DNA of 64,000 bases from an uncultured Eubacterium sp. (GTDB lineage Bacteria; Bacillota; Clostridia; Oscillospirales; Acutalibacteraceae): positions 1 through 64,000 of the forward strand of contig CAKSWS010000004.1 of the NCBI GenBank assembly GCA_934512155.1. The letters are read 5' to 3'. This document shows, in pieces, positions 17,783-26,089 of the stretch. Position 1 is the first letter of the stretch, and each line of letters opens with the position of its first letter. The position numbers and the translations under genes are program-made. Under the pieces are notes generated by a model, which was not told the origin of the DNA, did no database searches, and was given only the letters and a program-made list of their open reading frames with translations.

Positions 17783-18553
17783 TTATTTTTTGTAGCCGTA
17801 ACCGTAGCCGTAGCTGTAACCGCCGTATTTATAGTCATATTTTCTGTAATATGAATAATATTTGTGTCTGCTTGTTGAAATGTCGTTTAAAATAACGCCC
17901 AAAACATTTCCGTCAATGCTTTCAATGTTTGAAAGTGCGGTTTTAACATCTGAATTGTCGGAAACATTTGCTTTAACAATAAGAATGTAGCCTGTTGATT
18001 TTTGTGCAAACACCGTTGCATCTGTTACAAGGTTAACAGGCGGTGTGTCAATAAACACACAATCGTAATGTTCCTTAACAAAGGATAAAAGCTTATCCAT
18101 TCTTGGAGATGCAAGTAATTCTGCCGGGTTTGGCGGAATTTTGCCGGATGTTAAAAGAGAAAGATTTTCTATTTCTGTTTTGGAAACAGTAATATTGTCT
18201 GTTAAACCTGCCAAAATTTCGGAAAGTCCGTTTTTAACAGGCACTGAAAACATTCTGTGCACCGTGGGGTTTCTCATATCTGCGTCAATAAGCAGCGTTC
18301 TTTTGCCCATTTGTGCAAATGAAATTGCCAGATTAATGCTGTTTATTGTTTTTCCGTTGTTAGCTGTTGGGCTTGTAACAACAAAAATAGGGCAGTTTTC
18401 ACCTTTTTGGGTAAACATAAGGTTTGTTCTTATTGATGAGTACGCTTCTTTAACAACAAAAGGAGATTCGGGACTGAGCATTTTTTTTATGTCGTTTCTT
18501 GAAAATGCAGAAGTTTTTTTGTCTTCGTCTTTTTTCTTTTTAAAAAGAGCCAT
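17783..18553 (-). CDS. CpsD/CapB-type bacterial tyrosine kinase (BY-kinase)
   Basis: 256 residues. It has a P-loop segment SPTANNGKT around residues 60-68, a Walker A' segment LLIDADMRNP, a Walker B segment CVFIDTPPV, and a tyrosine-rich C-terminus (about ten Tyr in the last 27 residues, such as YYSYYRKYDYKY). BY-kinases autophosphorylate this tail and, with the Wzz-like activator, control EPS chain length and export. The P-loop keeps GKT but has A-N-N where G-x-G is common. It starts 2 nt after the Wzz-like gene with AAAGGAGAT upstream, so they are cotranscribed as in Gram-positive capsule loci. Confidence 0.92.
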   Translation of the reverse strand: MALFKKKKDEDKKTSAFSRNDIKKMLSPESPFVVKEAYSSIRTNLMFTQKGENCPIFVVTSPTANNGKTINSINLAISFAQMGKRTLLIDADMRNPTVHRMFSVPVKNGLSEILAGLTDNITVSKTEIENLSLLTSGKIPPNPAELLASPRMDKLLSFVKEHYDCVFIDTPPVNLVTDATVFAQKSTGYILIVKANVSDNSDVKTALSNIESIDGNVLGVILNDISTSRHKYYSYYRKYDYKYGGYSYGYGYGYKK

Positions 18554-18555
18554 GG

Positions 18556-19326
18556 TTATTTATCTCCTTTCTTTGAATTTGCCGAGTTCATAACTTCCTC
18601 TAAACTGTTTGACGGGGAATGTTCTTTTTCAGTGGCAGGAATAAGTCTTGGAATAGAGCCCAAAAGAGGCACGTCAAATTCACGTTCCAAATCTTTTTCG
18701 CTGGTAATTGTGGAATCAAACAATTCGTAAACAAAGAATGCGGCAAATGAAAGCACAAAGCCCATTAACGCACCTATAACAATGTTTTTCTTTAAATTTG
18801 GAGATGACGGTGAATCAGGCACCTTTGCATAGTCTATAATTTCAACGCCGCCGGCTTTAATTGTTCTTACAATTTCACTTGGTGCCACATCTGCAATGGC
18901 ATTGGCAATATTTGCGGAAAGCACGGCGTCCGTGCTTGTAACGGAAACGCTGAAAATTTCTGTTTCGTCAACCTGAGAGCAGGAAATCATTTTTTTAAGC
19001 TTGTTTGTTGTGGTGTTTAATTCTAATTTTTCAATTACTTTTTCAAGCACAGTGTCGCTCTTTAAAACAACAATGTATGTTTTTACAAGTTGCTGTGAAG
19101 CTGCAAGTTCATTTTGACCTATGGAAGAATCAGTGCTTACTCTGTCTGTATTACTATAAACATACATAGAGCAGGATGTAGTGTATTTGGGCGTAATAAA
19201 GAAGCCTGTAATACAGCCGGAAAGAGTGGCACAAATTATTGTTGCAAGAATTATGTAAACCACCCTTTTTCGCATCATAAAAAATATTCTGCCTAAATCA
19301 ATGTCTATTTCTCTTTCGTTATCCAA
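18556..19326 (-). CDS. Wzz/YveK-type chain-length determinant and kinase activator
   Basis: 256 residues with two transmembrane helices (about residues 20-42 and 172-195) flanking an extracytoplasmic domain, then a cytoplasmic tail with ITSEKDLEREFDVPLLGSIP, which is the site that activates the BY-kinase in this family. It sets the modal length of the polymer. The start is a TTG supported by GGAGG nine bases upstream. It is the first gene of the EPS operon, preceded by a clear sigma-A promoter and a 24-nt palindrome. Confidence 0.9.
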   Translation of the reverse strand: MDNEREIDIDLGRIFFMMRKRVVYIILATIICATLSGCITGFFITPKYTTSCSMYVYSNTDRVSTDSSIGQNELAASQQLVKTYIVVLKSDTVLEKVIEKLELNTTTNKLKKMISCSQVDETEIFSVSVTSTDAVLSANIANAIADVAPSEIVRTIKAGGVEIIDYAKVPDSPSSPNLKKNIVIGALMGFVLSFAAFFVYELFDSTITSEKDLEREFDVPLLGSIPRLIPATEKEHSPSNSLEEVMNSANSKKGDK

Positions 19327-19344
19327 AGCTATAAACCTCCGTTT

Positions 19345-19368
19345 ATTAATATATTATAATATATTAAT
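19345..19368. repeat. 24-nt perfect palindrome in the EPS leader
   Basis: The half-site ATTAATATATTA is followed directly by its exact reverse complement. It lies between the EPS promoter and the GGAGG of the first gene, so it would be in the transcribed leader. It could be an operator or simply AT-rich sequence. Confidence 0.6.
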
Positions 19369-19387
19369 TATTAATACAGTATTAATA

Positions 19388-19416
19388 ATGATAACACAGA
19401 TAAAACCAACCGTCAA
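19388..19416 (-). promoter_or_regulatory. Sigma-A promoter of the EPS operon
   Basis: Reading the minus strand, TTGACG (19411-19416) is separated by 17 nt from TATCAT (19388-19393). Transcription would start near 19380, about 55 nt before the TTG start of the Wzz-like gene. Confidence 0.75.
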
Positions 19417-19438
19417 TGGCGATATTTGTAAAATAAAA

Positions 19439-19471
19439 CAAGGAGGCAGAGAAAAAAACTCTGCTTCCTTG
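19439..19471 (-). terminator. Rho-independent terminator after the Dabb gene
   Basis: Inverted repeat CAAGGAGGCAGAG / CTCTGCTTCCTTG with one mismatch, followed on the minus strand by a T-rich tract. It separates the rny/Dabb unit from the EPS promoter. Confidence 0.75.
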
Positions 19472-19489
19472 TTGAAAATGACGGAAATT

Positions 19490-19780
19490 TTATAAATTGT
19501 AGTCGATAGCAACGGATTTTTCCATAACTTCGTGCATATATGTTTTTACATATGAGCAATGGTATTCATCTTTTTGGTACAGGTCAAGGGCGTTTTCATC
19601 TTCTAAAACAACCTGCAAAATAACATCATATGAACGGGGAGAACCTAAAAAATCGCATCCTACTTCAATGTTCTTAATTAAATCAACTTTACCTTTCATA
19701 GATAAAAGCCTTTCTTTTGCTTCGGCTTTCTTTTCTTCGCTGTTGTCTTTTAATTTAAAGCAAACAATGTGTTTAATCAT
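19490..19780 (-). CDS. Dabb-domain (stress-responsive A/B barrel) protein
   Basis: 96 residues covering a whole Dabb domain (PF07876). It begins MIKHIVCFKLKDNSEEKKAEA and contains IEVGCDFLGSPRSYDVILQVVLED and a C-terminal YHCSYVKTYMHEVM. These small dimeric alpha/beta barrels are found in bacteria and plants; some bind small hydrophobic ligands, but most bacterial members have no assigned reaction. AAGGAA precedes the start. It lies downstream of rny on the same strand, with an intervening terminator-like hairpin and no clear promoter of its own. Confidence 0.85.
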   Translation of the reverse strand: MIKHIVCFKLKDNSEEKKAEAKERLLSMKGKVDLIKNIEVGCDFLGSPRSYDVILQVVLEDENALDLYQKDEYHCSYVKTYMHEVMEKSVAIDYNL

Positions 19781-19816
19781 GGTTTTTCCTTTCTTAATTA
19801 AGTTGGTGTATATTTT

Positions 19817-19843
19817 AAAAGGGCGTCGAAAGACGCCCTTTTT
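19817..19843 (-). terminator. Terminator after rny
   Basis: Strong hairpin AAGGGCGTC-gaaa-GACGCCCTT just past the rny stop. The T-run on the minus strand is only four bases, so readthrough into the Dabb gene is possible. Confidence 0.75.
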
Positions 19844-19845
19844 GA

Positions 19846-21399
19846 TTATTTTGCCACATCAAACGCTCTTGATTCACGAATAATGTTAACTTTAATTTGA
19901 CCCGGATATTCCATTTCAGCCTCAATTTTTTTTGCAATTTCTCTTGCAATGTAAGGCATTTTTTCATCTGTAACAACATCCGGTTTAACCATTACCCGCA
20001 CTTCACGGCCTGCTTGAATAGCATATGCTCTTTCAACTCCGTCAAAGCCTGTTGAAATTTCCTCAAGCTGCTGAAGACGTTTAATGTAATTTTCAATGTT
20101 TTCTCTTCTTGCTCCGGGACGAGCCGCAGAAACAGCGTCTGCCGCCTGAACAAGACAGGCAACAACCGTTTTACATTCCACATCGCCGTGGTGAGCCTGA
20201 ATAGCGTTAATAATTGTTTCGTTTTCCTTGTATTTGCGTGCATATTCAACACCCAAGGCAACGTGTGAACCTTCAATTTCATGGTCAAGTGCCTTGCCTA
20301 TATCGTGAAGAAGACCTGCACGGCGGGCAGTTTTTTCGTCAACACCCAATTCGGCAGCCATAAGACCTGCAATATAGCTTACTTCAAGACTGTGTTTAAG
20401 CACGCTTTGGCCGTAAGATGTACGATATTTAAGCTTACCTAAAAGCTTAACAAGCTCAGGATGAACAGAGCCGCAGTTTGCGGAAAGAACAGCCTTTTCG
20501 CCTTCTTGCTTAATGGTTGCTTCAACCTCTCGCTTTGATTTTTCGTAAAGTTCTTCGATTTTTGTAGGATGAATTCTGCCGTCTTGAATAAGATGTTCAA
20601 GGGTAAGGCGTGCAATCTCTCTTCTGACAGGGTCAAAAGAACTGATTGTAATTGCTTCCGGTGTGTCGTCAATAATAAGTTCAACACCGGTAATTGTTTC
20701 AAGGGAATGAATGTTTCTTCCCTCTCTGCCTATAATTCTTCCTTTCATTTCATCGTTTGGCAAAGCAACAACTGAAACGGTGGTTTCTGCCGTGTGGTCT
20801 GCCGCACAACGCTGGATAGCAGTGCCGATGATTTCCCTTGCAATAACTTCGCTTTGGTCTTTGATCATCTGCTCGTTTTCAATAATTCTTCTGCTTTTTT
20901 CGGTATCAAGTTCTTCTGAAAGAGATTGCAAAAGTTGTTCTTTTGCCTGCTCTTTTGTTAATCCTGATATTTTTTCCAGCATGTCAAACTGGCTTTTCTT
21001 GATGCTATCAATCTCGAGTAATTTTTCTTCAATTTGTTTTTGTTTAACATTAAGACTTTCGTTTTTGGATTCGATGGAATCCGCTCTTTTGTCCAGGTGT
21101 TCTTCTCTTTGGTTAAGTCTGTTTTCCTGGCGTTGAACTTCACTTCTGCGTTCTCGAATTTCTTTGTCTGCGTCAGAGCGAAGCTTGTGTATCTCATCTT
21201 TTGCTTCGATAAGGCTGGCTTTTTTTGTTTGCTCTGCCTCTGCTAAAGCATTGTTAATAATTTTTGTTGCTTCGGATGTTGCCGAGCCTATTTCTTTTTC
21301 ATTTGCTTTTCTTCTGAATTCGGAACCGCCGAAAAAGCCGATTAAGCCAAACACAATCGCAACAATAATTGATATGATAACAACTGTTAATGTACTCAA
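19846..21399 (-). CDS. rny: Ribonuclease Y
   Basis: About 517 residues. A single N-terminal membrane helix is followed by a long charged coiled coil (about residues 30-200), a KH domain with [19 protein letters not shown], and an HD domain with [14 protein letters not shown]. RNase Y is the membrane-bound endonuclease that starts mRNA decay in many Gram-positive bacteria. The TTG at 21399 is preferred because AAGGAGGTG ends nine bases upstream. A GTG at 21411 is in frame but lies inside that ribosome site. A promoter at 21514-21542 gives a leader of about 110 nt. The length is normal for the family. Confidence 0.93.
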   Translation of the reverse strand: MSTLTVVIISIIVAIVFGLIGFFGGSEFRRKANEKEIGSATSEATKIINNALAEAEQTKKASLIEAKDEIHKLRSDADKEIRERRSEVQRQENRLNQREEHLDKRADSIESKNESLNVKQKQIEEKLLEIDSIKKSQFDMLEKISGLTKEQAKEQLLQSLSEELDTEKSRRIIENEQMIKDQSEVIAREIIGTAIQRCAADHTAETTVSVVALPNDEMKGRIIGREGRNIHSLETITGVELIIDDTPEAITISSFDPVRREIARLTLEHLIQDGRIHPTKIEELYEKSKREVEATIKQEGEKAVLSANCGSVHPELVKLLGKLKYRTSYGQSVLKHSLEVSYIAGLMAAELGVDEKTARRAGLLHDIGKALDHEIEGSHVALGVEYARKYKENETIINAIQAHHGDVECKTVVACLVQAADAVSAARPGARRENIENYIKRLQQLEEISTGFDGVERAYAIQAGREVRVMVKPDVVTDEKMPYIAREIAKKIEAEMEYPGQIKVNIIRESRAFDVAK

Positions 21400-21513
21400 T
21401 ATCCATAGCACCTCCTTCTGTTAATAATTTGTTTTTAAGTTAAATAATCATCAGAAAAGGAACAGTTTAATATTCAGATAGAAGTTTAAACAGTATGTAG
21501 AACTTCAAGTTAA

Positions 21514-21542
21514 ATAATACACCTATATCTTGTATCTGTCAA
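21514..21542 (-). promoter_or_regulatory. Sigma-A promoter of rny
   Basis: On the minus strand TTGACA (21537-21542), a 17-nt spacer and TATTAT (21514-21519). The leader to the rny start is about 110 nt and contains two copies of ATTATTTAACTT. Confidence 0.75.
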
Positions 21543-21620
21543 GTTATTATATTGGGTAAACTTATATAATGTGGTTTGTTTTTAGGCATTAAAGTTGCAA
21601 AAATTTGTGCTTTTTGCCTG

Positions 21621-21648
21621 TTGACTTCTGTTAAATCGGTGTTATAAT
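21621..21648 (+). promoter_or_regulatory. Sigma-A promoter of the thrS T-box leader
   Basis: TTGACT (21621-21626), 16-nt spacer, TATAAT (21643-21648). Transcription would begin near 21655, about 250 nt upstream of the thrS start. Confidence 0.85.
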
Positions 21649-21654
21649 AGCCTT

Positions 21655-21887
21655 AATAAAGCGTTGAAGGGAACAAGACTGCGCCAACTTTTTATTTCAG
21701 AGAATGCCGTGTTTGCTGAAATCGGCATATAAAAAGCCGTAAGCCACCATCCCGGAGTGCCGTTAATACCGGTCGTATGCCTGCGTTAAAGGTTAAGAGC
21801 GGCAAGAATTATTTGATTACTTGCAATTCAGGTGGAACCGTGGATTTTATTCACCCTGTGTTTTTTAACACAGGGTTTATTTTTTTA
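21655..21887 (+). promoter_or_regulatory. T-box riboswitch controlling thrS
   Basis: The leader carries a stem I region with AGAGAATG and a distal loop, then the antiterminator T-box signature GGTGGAACCGTGG at 21831-21843 and a terminator at 21853-21887. T-boxes sense uncharged tRNA: binding of the tRNA 3' end stabilises the antiterminator and lets the synthetase gene be read. ACC at 21768-21770, a threonine codon, is a plausible specifier, but I cannot fold stem I with certainty. Location directly before thrS fits a tRNA-Thr sensor. Confidence 0.88.
21853..21887 (+). terminator. Regulated terminator of the thrS T-box
   Basis: ACCCTGTG-ttttttaa-CACAGGGT followed by a run of T. It is mutually exclusive with the T-box antiterminator just upstream. 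Confidence 0.88.
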
Positions 21888-21902
21888 TTGGAGGTTTTTG
21901 TT

Positions 21903-23843
21903 ATGAAAATTATGTTAAAAGACGGCTCGGTTAAGGAATATTCATCTGCTTTAACAGCTGCGGATATTACAAAAGATATTTCAATGGGCCTTTACAGAAA
22001 CGCATGTTCCTGCAAAATTAACGGTCAGGTTAAAGATTTAAGAACAGTTGTTGATTCCGACTGTGATTTTGAAGTTTTGACTTTTGATGATGAGGACGGT
22101 AAAAAAACATTTAATCATACAGCGTCTCACATAATGGCACAGGCTGTTAAAAGATTATACCCACAGGTTAAATTAACTATCGGCCCTGCTATTGAAGATG
22201 GATTTTATTATGATTTTGATGTTGAAACACCGTTTTCACCGGAAGATTTGGAAAAAATCGAAAAGGAAATGAAAGCAATCGTTAAAGAAAATCCCGAAAT
22301 TGAAAGATTTGAGCTTTCTCCTGCCGATGCTGTTAAACTTATGGAAGAGAAAGACGAGCCGTACAAGGTTGAGCTTATTAACGAGCATGCTGAAAAAGGC
22401 GAGCCTATCAGCTTTTACAAGCAGGGTGAATTTACTGAGCTTTGTGCAGGTCCTCACCTTATGGATATGAAAGTTGTTAAAGCATTTAAATTAACAAACT
22501 GCACAGGTGCTTATTGGCGTGGAGACGCTAAAAACAAAATGCTTTGCCGTGTTTACGGTACTGCTTTTCCAAAAGCTTCTATGCTTGAGGAACACCTTGC
22601 AATGCTTGAAGAGGCTAAAAAAAGAGACCATAATAAGCTTGGCAGAGAATTGGAACTCTTTACAACTGTTGATTATATAGGTCAAGGCTTACCTATTCTT
22701 TTGCCAAAGGGTACTAAAATCATTCAAATTCTTCAAAGATTTGTTGAGGATGAAGAGGCAAAACGTGGTTGGCAGTTAACTAAAACTCCTCTTTTGGCGA
22801 AAAGTGATTTATATAAAATTTCAGGGCACTGGGATCATTACAAAGAGGGTATGTTTGTTTTAGGTGATGAGGAAAAGGATAAGGAAGTTTTTGCACTTCG
22901 TCCTATGACTTGCCCGTTCCAATATCAAGCATATCTTAATAAGCCTCGTTCTTACAGAGATTTGCCGCTTCGTTATGACGAAACTTCAACTCTTTTCAGA
23001 AATGAGGCAAGCGGCGAAATGCATGGTCTTATCCGTGTTCGTCAGTTCACAATTTCAGAGGGACATTTAATGTGTACTCCGGAGCAGTTGGAGGATGAAT
23101 TCAGAAGTTGTCTTGAGCTTGCAAACTTTATGCTTAAAACTTTAGGTTTATATGAAGATGCTTCTTTCCGTTTCTCACAGTGGGACCCTAATGACCGTGA
23201 TAAATATATCGGTACAGAGGAGCAGTGGGACGAAGCACAGTCTAAAATGAAAAATATTCTTGACGATTTAGGCGTTGATTATAAAATCGGTATCGGCGAA
23301 GCTGCTTTTTACGGTCCTAAACTTGATATTCAAATTAAAAACGTTTTCGGCAAGGAAGATACTCTTATTACAATTCAAATTGACCAAATGCTTGCAGAAA
23401 AGTTTGGTATGGAATATGTGGACAGAGACGGCACTAAAAAGCATCCTTACATTATTCACAGAACATCAATCGGCTGTTATGAAAGAACACTCGCTTACCT
23501 TATTGAAAAATATGCAGGCGCTTTTCCGACTTGGCTTGCCCCTGTACAAGTTAAGCTTCTTCCTATTGCCGACAGGCATGTTGATTATCTTTATGACGTT
23601 AAGAAAAAGCTTGAATCAAAGGGCATTCGTTGTGAGCTTGATGACAGGTCTGAAAAAACAGGCTTCAAAATTCGTGCTGCACAGCTTGAAAAAGTGCCTT
23701 ATATGATTATTGCCGGTGATAAAGATATTGAAAACAATCAAATTTCCGTTCGTTCAAGAAAGGACGGTGAATTAGGCGCAATGAGCCTTGATGATTTTGT
23801 TGCCAAAATTCTTGAAGAAGTTGAAACAAAAGCAATAAACTGA
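21903..23843 (+). CDS. thrS: Threonyl-tRNA synthetase
   Basis: 646 residues from the ATG at 21903, which follows ATTGGAGG; an in-frame extension upstream lies within the T-box and is not translated. Domains are TGS at the N-terminus, the editing domain with HTASHIMAQAVKRLYP, the class II core with RPMTCPFQYQAYL and RYDETSTLFRNEASGEMHGL, HRTSIGCYERTLAYLIE near residue 520, and the anticodon-binding domain at the C-terminus. The enzyme charges tRNA-Thr and clears Ser-tRNA-Thr. It is monocistronic with a strong terminator after it. Its codon use is more biased to highly used codons than its neighbours, as expected for a synthetase. Confidence 0.97.
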   Translation: MKIMLKDGSVKEYSSALTAADITKDISMGLYRNACSCKINGQVKDLRTVVDSDCDFEVLTFDDEDGKKTFNHTASHIMAQAVKRLYPQVKLTIGPAIEDGFYYDFDVETPFSPEDLEKIEKEMKAIVKENPEIERFELSPADAVKLMEEKDEPYKVELINEHAEKGEPISFYKQGEFTELCAGPHLMDMKVVKAFKLTNCTGAYWRGDAKNKMLCRVYGTAFPKASMLEEHLAMLEEAKKRDHNKLGRELELFTTVDYIGQGLPILLPKGTKIIQILQRFVEDEEAKRGWQLTKTPLLAKSDLYKISGHWDHYKEGMFVLGDEEKDKEVFALRPMTCPFQYQAYLNKPRSYRDLPLRYDETSTLFRNEASGEMHGLIRVRQFTISEGHLMCTPEQLEDEFRSCLELANFMLKTLGLYEDASFRFSQWDPNDRDKYIGTEEQWDEAQSKMKNILDDLGVDYKIGIGEAAFYGPKLDIQIKNVFGKEDTLITIQIDQMLAEKFGMEYVDRDGTKKHPYIIHRTSIGCYERTLAYLIEKYAGAFPTWLAPVQVKLLPIADRHVDYLYDVKKKLESKGIRCELDDRSEKTGFKIRAAQLEKVPYMIIAGDKDIENNQISVRSRKDGELGAMSLDDFVAKILEEVETKAIN

Positions 23844-23858
23844 TTAAAAACAAATGCA

Positions 23859-23890
23859 TCCCTGCCGTTTTAAACAGCAGGGATTTTTTT
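23859..23890 (+). terminator. Terminator of thrS
   Basis: TCCCTGC / GCAGGGA stem with an 11-nt loop, followed by seven T. Confidence 0.88.
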
Positions 23891-23904
23891 GTGCAAAAAG
23901 GCAT

Positions 23905-23933
23905 AAAAAAGCCGAATGAATAAATCATTCGGC
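23905..23933 (-). terminator. Terminator of the yhaM-prmA unit
   Basis: GCCGAATGA-ataaa-TCATTCGGC. On the minus strand it is followed by six T. Confidence 0.82.
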
Positions 23934-23953
23934 AATTTTCTGTTTTTTATATT

Positions 23954-24895
23954 TTATTTTGCTTTGCAAACAAAAACGTTCCATCCTTTTTCTTCAAAAC
24001 TTTCAATTATTTCAAATCCGTTTTCGGCAAAGGAATTAATAACTTCGTCTTTTCTTAAATCAATAATTCCGCCGGTAATGTAAACTCCGTCAGGTTCAAG
24101 AAATTTACCAACTTCTTTGTTAAATTCCATAATAATATCTGCCACAATGTTTGCAACAATAACATTATATGTTCCTGTAACCTTGTCTGAAAGGTTGCCG
24201 TTAACGGCATCAAATACAGGGGGTTCAAATCCGTTTTCCTTTGCATTTTCCTTTGCCGTTTTAACTGCCAGTTTGTCTATATCAACACCGAATGCGGATT
24301 TTGCGCCGAGTAAAAGGCTTGCTATTGAAAGAATACCGCTGCCGCAGCCTATGTCAAGTACCGTTGAGTTTTCATTAATGTATTTTTCCAGGGTTTCAAG
24401 ACACAGCTTTGTTGTGGGGTGGCTTCCCGTGCCGAAAGCAAGACCGGGTTCAATATGTAAAACCTTTCTGTTTCCGGGGTCGTATTCTTCTTCCCAAGTG
24501 GGTCTTATTAAAAGTTTTTCGCCTATTGGCATGGGGTGAAAATAATGTTTCCAATTATTTACCCAGTCTTCTGCCTTACAGTCGCACAACTCCCAGCTGT
24601 GTTCAATATTTTGGTTATTAAGCCTTTCAGTGATAAATGAAATTGCTTCATATGGGTTTTCGTGTGGGTTTATGTACACATGAATATATGCTTTTGAACG
24701 GTCTTCTTTAAGCAGATTTTCGTCAATAAGGTCAATATGGGCAATTTCCATAACCTCATTTTCAAGGTCTGAATAATCTTCAATGTATATGCCGTAAGGA
24801 ACAACCATATTTGCAATGTTTCCGGCAGTTTCAATGTCTTTTGTTGAAACGTGAATAATTATTTCATTCCAGCTCTCATTTTGTATATCACTCAT
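23954..24895 (-). CDS. prmA: Ribosomal protein L11 methyltransferase
   Basis: 313 residues, the normal PrmA length. The N-terminal substrate-recognition domain is followed by a class I SAM-dependent methyltransferase with HIEPGLAFGTGSHPTTKLCL, VLDIGCGSGILSIAS and VIVANIVADII (an NIVA-type motif). PrmA methylates several amino groups on ribosomal protein L11. It follows the YhaM-like gene by 33 nt in the same direction and shares its promoter and the terminator at 23905-23933. Confidence 0.95.
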   Translation of the reverse strand: MSDIQNESWNEIIIHVSTKDIETAGNIANMVVPYGIYIEDYSDLENEVMEIAHIDLIDENLLKEDRSKAYIHVYINPHENPYEAISFITERLNNQNIEHSWELCDCKAEDWVNNWKHYFHPMPIGEKLLIRPTWEEEYDPGNRKVLHIEPGLAFGTGSHPTTKLCLETLEKYINENSTVLDIGCGSGILSIASLLLGAKSAFGVDIDKLAVKTAKENAKENGFEPPVFDAVNGNLSDKVTGTYNVIVANIVADIIMEFNKEVGKFLEPDGVYITGGIIDLRKDEVINSFAENGFEIIESFEEKGWNVFVCKAK

Positions 24896-24928
24896 AAATT
24901 TACAGCCTTTCTGTTTTGTCTGGGTCGG

Positions 24929-25894
24929 TTATTCTCCTAAGTTAACCTTGTGTTCCGTAGGTGCTAAGCCATGATTGTAAAGTTTTCGGTTGTCCAGCGC
25001 CCATTGTCTGTCAGTAAACGAACCGGGTTCAACCTTGGAAGTGGCGTTGTTAATTTCAAAGATAGTAGCATCCAGCGTGTCAAGTGATGACAGAATTTCA
25101 GCCTCTAAAAACATAGGCCTTATGGGAGAACCGTATTCCGGCACGCCGTGATGGCTTAAAATCATATGTTCAAGCAGTGTTATTTTTTCGCTGTTAATGC
25201 CAAGCTCTTTTGCTTTTTCTTCAACATACATTGCGCCTTTAACCAAGTGACCTATTAATTCACCTTCTGTGGAATAGCCTTTAACAAGTCCTGTATTGTT
25301 AAGTTCAAATTCCCAAGTTTTGGCAACATCGTGCAAAATTGCGCCTGATAAAAGCAAATCTTTATCAATGTTTGGGTAAATTTTACAAATTTCCTCTGCC
25401 ATGCGAACAATGGAAATTGTGTGCAGCATTAAGCCGCCTAACATGGCGTGGTGAAGTCTGAATGCGGCAGGGCAGGTAATAAGAATATCTTTTTTATCGT
25501 TCATTATTGATGAAACAACGGCTTTTAAATCGTTGTCGCTAAAAGCATTAACACGTCTTAAAAGCATGTTGTAAATTTGTTCGCCGCCTACTTCCGTTGC
25601 AGGTACCAAATCTGCCATATTGTAGTTATCGCTTGAAGCGGCAGGACGTATTTGGTTTATTCTGAATTGGTCTTTTCCGTTGTATTGCTCAACAGAACCT
25701 CTTATTTTTACAATCATTTCAGCCTCAAACATATCGCCGCCTTTATAGTCCCAAAGTTTGGCAGGCATTTCGCCGTCTTTATCACCTATAATCAAGTCTA
25801 AATATGTAGAGCCGTTTTTAGTCGTTTTTTCTTCGCACTTTTTAAGTAAAACAAAACCGTCGCACAGACCGTTTGGAAGTTTTGTAAAATTCAT
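24929..25894 (-). CDS. yhaM: 3'-5' exoribonuclease, YhaM family
   Basis: 321 residues from the ATG at 25894, chosen for AAAGGCGAG upstream. The N-terminal OB-fold (DGFVLLKKCEEKTTKNGSTYLDLII, shown by residues before KDGEMPAKLWDY) binds nucleic acid. The HD domain has LHHAMLGGLMLHTISI, SGAILHDVAKTWEFE and EHMILSHHG, the expected metal ligands. YhaM degrades RNA and single-stranded DNA from the 3' end with Mn or Co. It is the first gene of a two-gene unit with prmA, driven by a clear promoter. Confidence 0.88.
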   Translation of the reverse strand: MNFTKLPNGLCDGFVLLKKCEEKTTKNGSTYLDLIIGDKDGEMPAKLWDYKGGDMFEAEMIVKIRGSVEQYNGKDQFRINQIRPAASSDNYNMADLVPATEVGGEQIYNMLLRRVNAFSDNDLKAVVSSIMNDKKDILITCPAAFRLHHAMLGGLMLHTISIVRMAEEICKIYPNIDKDLLLSGAILHDVAKTWEFELNNTGLVKGYSTEGELIGHLVKGAMYVEEKAKELGINSEKITLLEHMILSHHGVPEYGSPIRPMFLEAEILSSLDTLDATIFEINNATSKVEPGSFTDRQWALDNRKLYNHGLAPTEHKVNLGE

Positions 25895-25947
25895 TTCGGT
25901 TTTTCTCGCCTTTCGTGTGTAAATGTGGGTTAATTTGTATTGTTTCA

Positions 25948-25976
25948 ATTATATAACATTAGTTTTGTTTAATCAA
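25948..25976 (-). promoter_or_regulatory. Sigma-A promoter of yhaM-prmA
   Basis: On the minus strand TTGATT (25971-25976), 17-nt spacer, TATAAT (25948-25953). Confidence 0.8.
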
Positions 25977-26015
25977 GTTTAACCCTTGTTAAGAGAATAT
26001 ATAGTCTCTAAATTC

Positions 26016-26044
26016 TTGACAAAGCATTGTGCGGTTGGTAAAAT
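26016..26044 (+). promoter_or_regulatory. Sigma-A promoter of the pseudokinase gene
   Basis: TTGACA (26016-26021), 17-nt spacer, TAAAAT (26039-26044), diverging from the yhaM promoter. Confidence 0.82.
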
Positions 26045-26089
26045 ATAAAATGATTTAATATATCTTAATTCTGTTTAAGGGGAATGAAA

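Noticed and set aside
20711..21136. 141-codon open frame on the plus strand
   Set aside because: It lies wholly antisense to the coiled-coil and KH part of rny, has no ribosome site, and its composition follows the repetitive codon pattern of rny.
21777..21902. Upstream extension of thrS by 42 codons
   Set aside because: It overlaps the T-box antiterminator and terminator. The ATG at 21903 has GGAGG and gives the normal TGS start.
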